DNA from: CAZRIE01 sp964600075
GTDB taxonomy: Bacteria > Bacteroidota > Bacteroidia > Flavobacteriales > Flavobacteriaceae
Length of the DNA stretch: 32,268 nucleotides
Assembly (NCBI GenBank): GCA_964600075.1
Contig: CAZRIE010000041.1
Span: 1-32,268, forward strand
Direction: 5' to 3'
Shown here: positions 23,035 to 32,213 of the stretch, in pieces
How the letters are laid out: the number at the start of each line of letters is the position of its first letter
Numbering within the stretch: the stretch's first letter is position 1
Translations under genes and position numbers: made by a program
Notes under the pieces: generated by a model
The model's input: the letters and a program-made list of their open reading frames with translations, nothing else
The model's database searches: none
What the model was told of the DNA's origin: nothing

Positions 23035-26000
23035 CTATTCGATGGTCTGAAGAAATTCAGAAGGTGTCTTTTTGTACGTTTCCTTGAAACATTTAATAAA
23101 GTAAGAAGGCGTATTAAATCCAACGGTATAGGCCACTTCGCTGATCGACGCATCGGAAGTCTTTAAAATGTGCAAAGCTTGCTTCAAACGCTGCGAGCGT
23201 ATGAACGCGGTAGTTGATAGGCCGGTAAAGGCAAGTAACTTTCGGTGTAGTTGCATACGGCTCATGCCAATTTCGCCACAAAACAATTCAGTGTTGAAGT
23301 CAGGGTTCGCCAAATGATTGTCTAAAACCTGCTGCAAATGGTTCAGGAAAACTGCATCTGTAGGCGAAACGGCGATATCCTTGGCCTGTAATATCAATTC
23401 TTGGCTATAACGATCGCGCAATGTCTTTCTTGTCTCGATTAGGTTTTCGATACGGGTCTGTAAAATTCTAAGTTTAAAGGGCTTTGTGACAAAATCGTCA
23501 GCTCCCGATTGCAGCCCCTGTAATTCTTGTTCTTCGTCTACACCTGCCGTTAACAAAATAATGGGTATATGACTGGTACGCTCGTCGGCTTTCAACTTAT
23601 TGCATAGTTCTATACCATCAACAATAGGCATGCGAACATCGGTAATAATGATATCCGGCACAAGCTCCAAGGCTTTTTTAATGCCCTCTTTTCCATCGTT
23701 TGCCTCATAAATCCGGTATGTTTTTTTCCATACGGATTTTAAGAATTCACGAACTTCTTTTTGGTCTTCGACAATCAAAAGTATAGGTAGTTTATCAAGA
23801 TCACCGTTTCCTAGGGAAGGCTCGGAAGTCACAATTTTTGAATCGATAACAGCAATCTTTATAAGGGTTTCTGTACTATCGGATGCTGCGGCATCTTTCA
23901 ATTTTTCCACGTTTGGATCGGCAATAGGTAGGTCTACTTGAAAATTAATGATGTCGCTCTCTTCCATCTTCACCACTATGTCACCCTTATAAAGCTGAAC
24001 AAGCTCCTTTACCAACGAGAGTCCCACACCCGCACCTTCTGCAAATTCATCTTTTTGATAAAATCTGTTGAACAGTTTTTCTACATCGATATCTGATTGT
24101 TCAACCACTGTATTTTTAACGCTAATCCGCAAGTGGTCTTCTATGCCGAGTGCCTCAAATCGACAAAAACCACCTTCGCGGCCGTATTTAAAAGCATTGG
24201 ATAACAAGTTTGTAACGATTTTCTCCACTGCATCTTCATCGTAAAAAGCCCTTTCCAAACCTTTAATGTTGACCGCATACTCTATTTTTTTCAGCGTTGC
24301 GCGGTATTCAAAAGAAGTTGCCAACATCCCTAGAAATAGTCCAAGATTACCTTCTGCAATTTTGAGTTTCAATTTTCCCTTTTCTAGTTTTGCCAAATGC
24401 AAAAGTTGATCGACCAGAACGACCAAACGGTTGGTATTACGTTTGATCATGGAAAAATTTGAGAAATCGGTATCCGATAGCCCACCCTGGCTTAATTTGG
24501 CGTCAACAGGGCCAGAAATTAAGGTAAGTGGTGTTCTGAATTCGTGTGATATGTCGGTATACAATTTCGATTTTAGGTCATTGAGTTTTTTTAACCGTTG
24601 GGCCTCTTCTTCTCTTAACCGTAGGTCGAGACGCATTCTCAAACGCCATTTCAGATAGCTATATACACCACTTATTGCACCTAAAAATAGCAGCACGTAG
24701 AGCATTTTGGCGAAAGTTGTTAAATACCATGGAGGTGCAATTGAAAAGGTTTGGGTAATCGGAGTTTCGTTCCATGCCCCGTCGTAATTACTCGATTTTA
24801 CTTGAAAGTGATAATTGCCGGGCGGGAGTTGGGTATACCTTGAAAAATTGTTGTTACCCGATTGAACCCAGTCATCATCGTAATTGAGTAGTCTATATTG
24901 AAATTGGTTCTTTTCGGGAAGCGAAAACTGAAGACTAGAAAAGATAAAAGAAACGGTGTTTTGGTCATGTTGTAACTCCAGACCATTTTTAAAGGGAAGT
25001 GGTTTGTCAAAAACGGTAAAACCTGTAATCGCGGTTTTGGGCAGAAAGATATTTTCTTTTATGGCATCTGGTTTGAACCAATAAAAGCCATCCAAGCCGC
25101 CAAAATAGAGATTCCCTTCCAGATCTTTATACGAAGCCCCTGTATTGAACTCCGTAGCCAGACCTGCATAGTTCGTATAGTTGTTGATTTCGGGGGCAGA
25201 TTCAAATGTGTCGCTTGGCGTAAACTTGGTTACGCCCTTGTTCGAACTTAGCCAAAGATTTTTATCTTCATCGGGCAATATGGCGTAGATTACATTATTG
25301 GCCAAGCCCTGTTCAGTCGTATATGACTGAAATTTTTCGTTCTTGGTATCGAAGACATTCAGACCTCCTCCATTAGTGCCGATCCACAGCAGACCGTTTG
25401 GATCGAGAAAAAGGGATTTAATGTTATTATTTGAAATGGAGTTTTCGCCTTCATTTTGCCGATAGGTCGTAAACGTATGATTCTTGGTGTTGAAAAAGGA
25501 AATGCCATCTGATTCGGTGCCGATCCACAAATTACCCTTATCATCCGAAATTATTGTCCTGATATTATTACTGGGAAGGCTATTTTCATTCTGAGGGTCG
25601 TGCTGGTACTTTCTGATTTCACCTTTCATTTTATCGAACTCGATAAGGCCCTCTTCACGTGTGCATAGCCAGACACGGCCAATATCATCTCGATAAATCG
25701 ACCAAATTGTATTGGCCGATAACCGCTTTTCTTTATCCGGTGAAAAATGCGCGAATTGGCCATCGGCCTTCTTGATATTCAAGCCACCCCCCTGTGTTCC
25801 AATCCACAGATCGTTATCTCCGTCGACCCAAAGGCTCATGATACGGTTTGAAGAAACAGTATTTTGAGTTTTTTCTTCGGCCTTAAGGGTCAACCAACTG
25901 TTGTTGGCTGGCTCATATCGGGTGAGGCCTTTACCTGAAGTACCGATCCAGACCGAGTTATTTTTGTCGACTGTAATCGCACGTACCACATCGATATTAA

Positions 26001-27075
26001 TGTTTTCGGGAGTTTCGTAATTGGTCAGGGAATTGAATTTTTCTAGATATTCATCATAATAACTAACGCCAGCACCATCGGTACCGAACCATAGCGTACC
26101 TGAATAATCTTCATATATACAAAGAATATCATTATAGTGTAATGCCTTCGGATTATGCTTTTCGGCGCCGAAATGAATAATTTTATTATTGTTGAGGTCA
26201 ACAAGGTAAAGACCTCTACCATAGGTTGCGATCCAAAGCCTATTTTTCGAATCGGTATATAAATCCGTAATATTTAGGTCTACAGGAAGCGGATCCGAAA
26301 AGGGTAATTCAGAGATACGACGGAAAATAGTGCTTTCTTTTTCCCTATAGTAAAGTCCGTTGCCAAAGGTGCCGATCCATTGCCTGCCTCTTTTATCTAA
26401 AACAATATCACTAAAATTTTCAAGAGCCGATCCAGTATTTTTGGTATTTGACGCTACCTGACTTACTTTTTTGGATTTTGGGTCGAATTCAAGAATTTTT
26501 CCATCTGTTGCCAGAACCAAATTGTTATTGTTATTCGCAATCAAATTGTAGATAGTACCGTTCACTTCGTTGGCAGAAACTACTTGTTCAGGGATGTTCT
26601 TCTCGGGGCGCAGCACATAAAGCCCCTCTGAATATGTGCCGATCCATACATTTAAAGCTTTGTCTTGATAGATTACGCTGGCATCCGCGATTTGCGGTAC
26701 AGGCTCAAAAACCTGGCTTTCAAAATTGAACTTATGAGGCACCTTATTCATGGGGATGATCCATAGGTTGCCTTGCCTATCATTATATACCTTACCTAAA
26801 TTGCTGTAATCTGGTTTTGTGATGTCTACAAAGGTGTACGGAAATACCGTAAACTGTCTGCCGTCATAACGGTTTAGCCCATCTTGAGTAGCGATCCAAA
26901 GGTAGCCTATGCTGTCTTGGGTTATAGATATGACGCTGTTCTGTGAGAGACCTTCCTTCACCGATAATTGTCTGAAAGTAATCTGTGATTGAGAGAAAAG
27001 AACACATATTGGAGCTAGCCAAACCAATAAAATCAGAAGCCTTATGCAGTATGCCCTGAAATTATGGATTTCCAT
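23035..27075 (-). CDS. Hybrid two-component system sensor/regulator (HTCS)
   Basis: A 1346-residue single-chain two-component system. A signal peptide (about 1-30) is followed by a large periplasmic sensor of repeated regulator-propeller blades (about 35-640; motifs such as GLSQNSVISITQDSIGYLWI and DLWIGTQGGGLN). A Y_Y_Y domain (QFQYRLLNYDDDW, GNYHFQVKSSNYDGAW) and one membrane span (about 785-807) come next. The cytoplasmic part has a HisKA domain with H844 (DISHEFRTP), an ATPase domain (NLLSNAFKYG, GAGVGLSLVKEL), a receiver domain with D1146 (IIITDVRMP) and a C-terminal AraC-type helix-turn-helix (about 1235-1346). In Bacteroidetes such proteins usually sense glycans and switch on nearby polysaccharide loci, but no susC/susD pair is present here, so the target is unclear. 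Confidence 0.95.
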   Translation of the reverse strand: MEIHNFRAYCIRLLILLVWLAPICVLFSQSQITFRQLSVKEGLSQNSVISITQDSIGYLWIATQDGLNRYDGRQFTVFPYTFVDITKPDYSNLGKVYNDRQGNLWIIPMNKVPHKFNFESQVFEPVPQIADASVIYQDKALNVWIGTYSEGLYVLRPEKNIPEQVVSANEVNGTIYNLIANNNNNLVLATDGKILEFDPKSKKVSQVASNTKNTGSALENFSDIVLDKRGRQWIGTFGNGLYYREKESTIFRRISELPFSDPLPVDLNITDLYTDSKNRLWIATYGRGLYLVDLNNNKIIHFGAEKHNPKALHYNDILCIYEDYSGTLWFGTDGAGVSYYDEYLEKFNSLTNYETPENINIDVVRAITVDKNNSVWIGTSGKGLTRYEPANNSWLTLKAEEKTQNTVSSNRIMSLWVDGDNDLWIGTQGGGLNIKKADGQFAHFSPDKEKRLSANTIWSIYRDDIGRVWLCTREEGLIEFDKMKGEIRKYQHDPQNENSLPSNNIRTIISDDKGNLWIGTESDGISFFNTKNHTFTTYRQNEGENSISNNNIKSLFLDPNGLLWIGTNGGGLNVFDTKNEKFQSYTTEQGLANNVIYAILPDEDKNLWLSSNKGVTKFTPSDTFESAPEINNYTNYAGLATEFNTGASYKDLEGNLYFGGLDGFYWFKPDAIKENIFLPKTAITGFTVFDKPLPFKNGLELQHDQNTVSFIFSSLQFSLPEKNQFQYRLLNYDDDWVQSGNNNFSRYTQLPPGNYHFQVKSSNYDGAWNETPITQTFSIAPPWYLTTFAKMLYVLLFLGAISGVYSYLKWRLRMRLDLRLREEEAQRLKKLNDLKSKLYTDISHEFRTPLTLISGPVDAKLSQGGLSDTDFSNFSMIKRNTNRLVVLVDQLLHLAKLEKGKLKLKIAEGNLGLFLGMLATSFEYRATLKKIEYAVNIKGLERAFYDEDAVEKIVTNLLSNAFKYGREGGFCRFEALGIEDHLRISVKNTVVEQSDIDVEKLFNRFYQKDEFAEGAGVGLSLVKELVQLYKGDIVVKMEESDIINFQVDLPIADPNVEKLKDAAASDSTETLIKIAVIDSKIVTSEPSLGNGDLDKLPILLIVEDQKEVREFLKSVWKKTYRIYEANDGKEGIKKALELVPDIIITDVRMPIVDGIELCNKLKADERTSHIPIILLTAGVDEEQELQGLQSGADDFVTKPFKLRILQTRIENLIETRKTLRDRYSQELILQAKDIAVSPTDAVFLNHLQQVLDNHLANPDFNTELFCGEIGMSRMQLHRKLLAFTGLSTTAFIRSQRLKQALHILKTSDASISEVAYTVGFNTPSYFIKCFKETYKKTPSEFLQTIE

Positions 27076-27117
27076 ATCGGAAACGGTTAAAGGTTAAAAC
27101 TGGGGCCCATGAATCTT

Positions 27118-27145
27118 CAAACATAGTTCTATTCGAAACAAAAAA
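27118..27145 (-). promoter_or_regulatory. Promoter of the HTCS gene
   Basis: TATGTTTG (27125-27118) is an exact TAnnTTTG -10 element. TTTG and TTTGG elements lie upstream on the minus strand at suitable distances. The ATG is about 43 bases downstream. Confidence 0.6.
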
Positions 27146-27668
27146 ACCAAAAAAAAACCGGAAATCTATCTTCCCGGCATAATCGAACATTTTAATTTGT
27201 TTATGATACCGCCAAACCGTACGACCCTTCTGATGCATCAAAATTGATTAAGGCTACAATGAGCGCTGATTCAGGTAGTTCCCCCGAAACCTATAATCGA
27301 GCAAATCACCTTATGCCAACGAGTTGGTTAGGTGCCTCATAGTAGTGCCATCAGGCGGATTGTTAACATGCTATATTTCATTACATGTTGCCTAGAGCCG
27401 TACCTTTTGGATTGGCAGTTTCATAAAATTGTAAGTTTGTTCCCCACAGATAATTTTTTGTATTCGTTTTGGTATAATTTTCAAATTTTTTCAGTCTTCA
27501 AGTCGACTGACTATCAAAATGTAACTAAATGGGGCCTGTAAAAATAAGCAATTTCTTCACAACGGCCACTATTCAGCACCATAATTATAAGCTCTAACTA
27601 CATCAAACGTAGAAAGTTACGGTGCGTTATCTGATTATTTTTTTTCATTTATCATAAAATGTTAATAT
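27126..27668. other. Gene-free stretch with a possible decayed coding fragment
   Basis: No convincing intact gene is present. Around 27203-27290 the minus strand reads VSGELPESALIVALINFDAS and nine more residues before a stop, with two in-frame stops just upstream; the plus strand over 27208-27345 is also open for about 48 codons. One of these may be the remains of a former gene. The rest is AT-rich and holds nothing recognisable. Confidence 0.25.
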
Positions 27669-28232
27669 TCACTTACTTTTAGTAGCGATAAAACTTCCTG
27701 TTATATCGATAGTCTTTCCTTCAAAACTCCGTAGGGTTATATTCAAATCACCATGTAACAGCTTGTCGTTTAACGAGGAGATCTGCACTGATCCATAATC
27801 TGCAAAAAATGGCTGCTCGCCCAAGGCGTTTATATCCGCAAAACCAAAAACACCTTCGACATTGGCCGAAAAGCCGCCCGCCTTGGCGCTAACTTCATAA
27901 TTGCCTTTCAAATCGTCTGAACCATCAGCATTTTTTGTAAGTAAAAAACCCATGCTATGGGCCGTAGTTGCTTCGATATGGTCAAGTTGTAATTCGATTC
28001 TAACAAGCTGCTTCCCTCCGCTTATAGAATCGACTTCCTTATCAAAAACAATATGCCCGATCAGTACCTTATCGAAAGCACCGGTAGCCACCAATCGATA
28101 ATCGCCATTTTCAATAGGGTCTGCAGGTAGCTCATATGCCACACCTGTATTTGAAATGAGAAATAATGGCAATAAAACCCAGAAGCCTATTTTTCCTGTC
28201 TTTATAATAAAGTGTAACATGATGGCATACAT
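27669..28232 (-). CDS. Secreted protein of unknown function
   Basis: A 187-residue protein with a signal peptide (cleavage near VAYELP, about residue 33). ATGs at residues 1 and 5 are both possible starts. The mature part is a series of beta strands without cysteines (NGDYRLVATGAFDKVLIGHI, ELQLDHIEATTA, LKGNYEVSAKAGGFSANVEG, FADYGSVQISSL, GKTIDITGSFIATK). This suggests a beta-barrel or lipocalin-like sandwich, but I cannot name the family. It begins six bases after the small membrane protein gene at 28239, so the two are an operon. Confidence 0.65.
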   Translation of the reverse strand: MYAIMLHFIIKTGKIGFWVLLPLFLISNTGVAYELPADPIENGDYRLVATGAFDKVLIGHIVFDKEVDSISGGKQLVRIELQLDHIEATTAHSMGFLLTKNADGSDDLKGNYEVSAKAGGFSANVEGVFGFADINALGEQPFFADYGSVQISSLNDKLLHGDLNITLRSFEGKTIDITGSFIATKSK

Positions 28233-28238
28233 TTGGCA

Positions 28239-28415
28239 TTAGTCTTTGGTTTTTCCGTTTCGGTCTTGTCTGGTTTGCTCGAAGGCAATATCTTCACTAA
28301 GTTCTTCGCCTATAGCAATATCATCAATAATCACAGGCTTTTGCTTTCTTTCCGTCAGTACAGCTATTACCAATGTTATCAACAACAAAGTGAACATAAT
28401 CAAACACTTTTTCAT
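28239..28415 (-). CDS. Small membrane-anchored protein with an acidic tail
   Basis: A 58-residue protein from ATG at 28415; the frame is open further upstream, but MKKCLIMFTLLLITLVIAVL is a clear membrane anchor or signal start. The remainder is charged and mostly acidic (PVIIDDIAIGEELSEDIAFE), ending RQDRNGKTKD. No family is recognised. It is the first gene of a two-gene operon with the secreted protein downstream. TATTGTTTGG at 28480-28471 on the minus strand could serve as its -10 element. Confidence 0.5.
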   Translation of the reverse strand: MKKCLIMFTLLLITLVIAVLTERKQKPVIIDDIAIGEELSEDIAFEQTRQDRNGKTKD

Positions 28416-28537
28416 TACTACTGTTATTAGTAATATCGTTTGGAGGTCAGTTACAAAAATCCTGAGTATACCAAACAATACCGATTAATATCAAGTCTAA
28501 AGTAGCCTGCCTCTGCCTATTGTCATTGCTCTTATGT

Positions 28538-28567
28538 ATGAATGGTGCCATTTTCTGTATAAATGGT
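28538..28567. promoter_or_regulatory. Paired direct repeat between divergent operons, upstream of the LytTR regulator
   Basis: AATGGT occurs at 28541-28546 and 28562-28567, exactly 21 bp apart, in the wider form TAT(G/A)AATGGT. On the other strand it reads ACCATT, not far from LytTR half-sites such as ACAGTT. It lies between the operon starting at 28415 (-) and the LytTR gene at 28780 (+). Confidence 0.35.
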
Positions 28568-28624
28568 CAATGCTAGGTCTTGTGGTGTGATACACCTGCC
28601 CAAAAGACTTTTGCTATTAAGAAA

Positions 28625-28689
28625 TATAGTTGGAACCATGAAAATAATGGTGTTCAATTCCATTTTTTGGGCTTTTCATACCAACTATA
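28625..28689 (+). repeat. Long imperfect inverted repeat upstream of the LytTR gene
   Basis: TATAGTTGG (28625-28633) pairs with CCAACTATA (28681-28689), ATGAAAA (28638-28644) with TTTTCAT (28673-28679), and AATGG (28646-28650) with CCATT (28660-28664). That is 21 base pairs in three nested blocks with unequal bulges. It would form an RNA hairpin in the leader of the LytTR transcript if transcription starts upstream of it. Confidence 0.55.
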
Positions 28690-28779
28690 CTTTAAATGCC
28701 TCCATCGGTACATCTTTTTTTTACATGTCAACCTAATACCGCTAAATTTGATTACTTTACCTTATAAAATTATACACAC

Positions 28780-29514
28780 ATGTTAGAAGCTGTAATCGTA
28801 GACGATGAGATAAAAGCATTGCAAAGTCTTTCTTGGGAATTGACCAACTTCAGTGATGAGATAAAGGTCGACGCTTCATTTACCGATCCATTCGAGGCCT
28901 TGACCTATTTGGAGAAGAATACCCCAGACTGTCTTTTTTTGGATATTGAGATGCCGACTATGGACGGCTTTCAATTCATTCAGAAATTGACGAACAAGAA
29001 TTTTCCGGTAGTTATTACTACGGCATATAACCAGTATGCCATTAAGGCGCTGAAGAACGAGGCCATCGACTACCTTCTTAAACCTGTTGATACTGATGAT
29101 CTTAAAGATACCATAGTCAAAATCAGAAAGTACAATGCAAAAAACTACACGGCAGAGCGATTGGAGAAAATACTTCTGAATTTCAATTCGAATGCCAAGC
29201 ACAAAAAGATTACTTTCAACACAGATGGAAAACTGGTGTTTTTAGATAGCGAAGAAATTCTATATGCCGAATCGGACGGAAATTACAGCACTATATTTTT
29301 GGCCGATGGGCATAAAATTGTACTGACCAAAAAACTCAAGGAAGTCAACGAGCTGTTACCCAATGACTCGTTTTTTAGAATACACAATTCTTATATTATC
29401 AATCTAAACAAAATCAAGGAATTTTTGAAGACCGATGGATACGTTATTTTAGAATCTAACCACAAGATTCCCGTTTCCAGACAAAAGAAATCGGATTTTT
29501 TGGATATGCTATAA
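28780..29514 (+). CDS. LytTR-family response regulator
   Basis: A 244-residue two-domain response regulator. The receiver domain (1-120) has the acidic pair D8/D9, phospho-acceptor D55 (CLFLDIEMPTMDG), T80/T81 and K101 (YLLKPVD). The C-terminal LytTR DNA-binding domain (about 142-244) contains DSEEILYAESDGNYSTIFL and FFRIHNSYIINLNKI. LytTR proteins bind paired 9-10 bp direct repeats two helical turns apart. It is followed after six bases by its probable histidine kinase. The upstream region has a paired 21-bp-period repeat and a long hairpin, so autoregulation is plausible. Paired repeats at 14102 and 22849 are candidate targets. Confidence 0.95.
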   Translation: MLEAVIVDDEIKALQSLSWELTNFSDEIKVDASFTDPFEALTYLEKNTPDCLFLDIEMPTMDGFQFIQKLTNKNFPVVITTAYNQYAIKALKNEAIDYLLKPVDTDDLKDTIVKIRKYNAKNYTAERLEKILLNFNSNAKHKKITFNTDGKLVFLDSEEILYAESDGNYSTIFLADGHKIVLTKKLKEVNELLPNDSFFRIHNSYIINLNKIKEFLKTDGYVILESNHKIPVSRQKKSDFLDML

Positions 29515-29520
29515 CACTTC

Positions 29521-31476
29521 ATGCAGTCCCAAATTACATATAACACAGTATCTCCCTTTATGGGTTCATTCCATTTGGCGCGATATTTCACGCCTTTTTT
29601 CATTTTCATTTTCCTTCAGTTCGCTTCATCGCAGTCTGTTCCAACAAATTTTAAGAAAACAATCGATAGCCTAGTAGAGGCGGCACCTCAGACCTTTGCC
29701 GAAATACATTCGGTATTAAGGCCCAATAGGGCCGACACCCTTCTGATGCGTTATTTTGCCAATACTTCTGTGAATAGTCGATATACTTCAGGGCAGACCT
29801 ACGCACTCAACGAACTGGGCAGAACTTACCGTAACAAATCGTTGTACGATAAGGCCATAAAATTGCATGAGCAAGCATTGGGTATCGCAGAGAAAACGAA
29901 AAATCTAGAATTCAAGGTTGCCAGCCTAAACCATTTGGGCGTAGTGTACCGCAGAACATCTTCGATTCGAAGGGCCATGGACTACAATCAGCAGGCACTT
30001 GAGTTGGCCGAAACCGTGAATAATCCTTCCGAAAGTCTAAAAAAGAGTATAAATATATCTAACAATTGTATCGGCAACCTATATCAATTGCTAAAGCAAT
30101 ATGATGAGGCCATCTCCTATTTTAGAGAATCATTGAATCTTGAAGCCGAATTGGGCAATACCCTGGGAATGGCCATCAACTACCAAAATATAGGGGAATG
30201 TCTAGAAGAACAGGGCACATTGACGGAGGCACTTGAGAACTATCGCACTTCTTTGATGTACAATGAAGAGATTGACAACAATATGGGGCGCGTAATATGC
30301 AAGACCAGTATAGCACAGATCTATATAAAGCAAAGCCGGATTGAGGATGCGGCTAACCTTCTTGAATCTACTTTACCAATGGCGCAGAAATTGGGAGATG
30401 GGTTTCTTATTGCACCCGTTTTCATTAACCTTGGTTGGTCGCAAATGTCGGCCGACCAATCTGATAATGCAGAGGCAAATATTTTGAAAGGTCTTAAAAT
30501 CGCCGAAATATCGAATTTACCTGGGCAGGCATCAAGAGCTAGTCATCTATTGTCAGAACTCTATCAAAAAAAAGAAAATCACAAAGAGGCACTAAACTAC
30601 ACCATTAAGGCCCAAAAGCTTGACGAAGAAATTTTGAACGAAAATACCATTCGTTATGTAAACGAGATCATTTATCGTTACGATTCAGAGAAATATAACG
30701 AGCAGATAGATGAATACGAAACGCAGCTTCGATCAACGAAAACCACGCTACTTATCGGTGGTGTCGCACTAGCGCTTTTAGCCGGTATTTTCTATATTTT
30801 GTATCGTCAGTACCAGCTTAAAAACGATAAAAAACTGTTGACCTTGGAGCAAAGCATGCTCCGTAGCCAAATGAACCCGCACTTTTTGTTCAATTCCCTG
30901 AATTCGATAAAGCTCTACATCATCAATAACGAAAAGAAAAATGCAGTGCATTACCTGAATAAATTTTCGAAATTGGTCCGTAAAATTTTAGAGTCTTCTT
31001 CGATGCGGGAGATTCCGTTGGCAGAAGAATTGGAGACCGTTGAACTTTACATGAACATCGAAAACATACGATTTTCAAACGAAATAGATTTTAAAATTCG
31101 GGTCGATGAGAGCATTGATCCTCATACCATCAGAATTCCCTCGTTGATTTTACAACCTTTTTTAGAGAACGGCCTTTGGCATGGCCTCTCTTCAAAAACT
31201 GGCAAAAAAAAGATTGATCTTCATATCTCAAAAGACGATAACGATTTTATACATATCGCCATTACCGATAATGGAATCGGAAGGAAAGCTGCCGAAATAA
31301 TCAAACAGAACAAGGTATTAAAACGGAAATCGGTAGGTATCGAAATTACAAAAGAACGCTTGGCCAACTTTTCAAAAGACTTTCAGAACTCGTTTGATGT
31401 GGAAATTGTCGACCTCTATGATGCCAATGAAAAAGCTATCGGCACAAAGGTCATATTGCACATTCCTATCGCTTAG
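29521..31476 (+). CDS. TPR-containing sensor histidine kinase (LytS/His_kinase type)
   Basis: A 651-residue kinase starting six bases after the LytTR gene; an ATG at residue 14 is the alternative start and gives a cleaner signal peptide (FFIFIFLQFASSQS). Residues about 90-370 form a periplasmic tetratricopeptide-repeat sensor, for example YALNELGRTYRNKSLYDKAI and NHLGVVYRRTSSIRRAMDYN. One membrane span lies at about 408-427. The kinase core is the His_kinase family: H454 in QMNPHFLFNSLNS, N550 in LQPFLENGLWHGL, and DNGIG at 583-587. It should phosphorylate the adjacent LytTR regulator. The TPR sensor suggests a peptide or protein signal rather than a small ligand; the true input is unknown. 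Confidence 0.93.
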   Translation: MQSQITYNTVSPFMGSFHLARYFTPFFIFIFLQFASSQSVPTNFKKTIDSLVEAAPQTFAEIHSVLRPNRADTLLMRYFANTSVNSRYTSGQTYALNELGRTYRNKSLYDKAIKLHEQALGIAEKTKNLEFKVASLNHLGVVYRRTSSIRRAMDYNQQALELAETVNNPSESLKKSINISNNCIGNLYQLLKQYDEAISYFRESLNLEAELGNTLGMAINYQNIGECLEEQGTLTEALENYRTSLMYNEEIDNNMGRVICKTSIAQIYIKQSRIEDAANLLESTLPMAQKLGDGFLIAPVFINLGWSQMSADQSDNAEANILKGLKIAEISNLPGQASRASHLLSELYQKKENHKEALNYTIKAQKLDEEILNENTIRYVNEIIYRYDSEKYNEQIDEYETQLRSTKTTLLIGGVALALLAGIFYILYRQYQLKNDKKLLTLEQSMLRSQMNPHFLFNSLNSIKLYIINNEKKNAVHYLNKFSKLVRKILESSSMREIPLAEELETVELYMNIENIRFSNEIDFKIRVDESIDPHTIRIPSLILQPFLENGLWHGLSSKTGKKKIDLHISKDDNDFIHIAITDNGIGRKAAEIIKQNKVLKRKSVGIEITKERLANFSKDFQNSFDVEIVDLYDANEKAIGTKVILHIPIA

Positions 31477-31590
31477 AGACTGTTTTGAATCATGTTGATT
31501 ATTTGTATATACCCCTTTTCGCGCCCTCCTTCGTTAAAATGTTTGACCTTAGCTAAGGCTATGCTAGAATTTTTTGCCTTAAATGGCATC

Positions 31591-31621
31591 AAAAAAGACC
31601 TCGAACCCCAAAGGTTCGGGG
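31591..31621 (-). terminator. Rho-independent terminator of the DUF3109 gene
   Basis: CGAACC (31602-31607) and GGTTCG (31613-31618) form the stem. On the minus strand it is followed by AGGTC and a T6 run. It lies 14 bases past the stop codon of the minus-strand gene. The plus-strand kinase operon has no T run on this side. Confidence 0.75.
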
Positions 31622-31634
31622 CTAATCACACATT

Positions 31635-32213
31635 TCAAAAGAGTCTCTTAGAATGTTCTGCCGCCACCTGCTCCAATTCGCTGTACCAGTCGGCACCGAA
31701 TTTTCGGATTAAGGCTTCTTTCACAAATTTATAGATGGGCACTTTCAGTTCTTCACCCAAGCTGCAAGCTGGGTCGCATATTTCCCATTTATGATAATTT
31801 ACTGCGGTAAGCTCAGTATACTCCCTAACCCGAACGGGGTATAAGTGACAAGAGACTGGTTTTTTCCATTTTATAGCACCTTGGTTGTGGGCTTCCTCGA
31901 TTCCACATTTTGCCGTTCCCTTTTCTGAGAAGAAGACATAGGCACACTCGCTTTCATTTACCAATGGGGTTTCCCATTCACCATCTTCTCCTTTGACAAA
32001 AGCACCTTGGTCATCAATGGCTTCAATGCCTTCTTTTCTGAGAAAGGGTTTAATCTTGCTATAAACATCGACAAGAATTTCAGTTTCCTTCTCCTCAAGT
32101 GGGGCCCCGGCGTTCCCATCGATACAGCAAGCACCCTTGCATGCCGAGAGGTTACATACGAAATCGTTCTCAATGATTTCTTCCGATATAATCATTTTTC
32201 CTATCTGGAACAT
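31635..32213 (-). CDS. DUF3109 family protein
   Basis: A 192-residue protein starting MFQIGKMI, the usual opening of DUF3109 proteins in Bacteroidota, so the start at 32213 is preferred over the ATG at residue 7. It has a cysteine cluster C20, C25, C29 and C30 (FVCNLSACKGACC) and further cysteines (ECAYVFF, AKCGIEEAH, VSCHLYP, EICDPACSLG). This arrangement is like other CxxxCxxCC-type metal-binding families, so an iron- or zinc-binding role is likely, but the biological function is not established. It is a single gene with its own terminator, converging on the LytTR/kinase operon. Confidence 0.85.
   Translation of the reverse strand: MFQIGKMIISEEIIENDFVCNLSACKGACCIDGNAGAPLEEKETEILVDVYSKIKPFLRKEGIEAIDDQGAFVKGEDGEWETPLVNESECAYVFFSEKGTAKCGIEEAHNQGAIKWKKPVSCHLYPVRVREYTELTAVNYHKWEICDPACSLGEELKVPIYKFVKEALIRKFGADWYSELEQVAAEHSKRLF

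Noticed and set aside
27332..27541. A 69-codon plus-strand frame
   Set aside because: AT-rich, irregular composition, no start signal, and no relation to neighbours.
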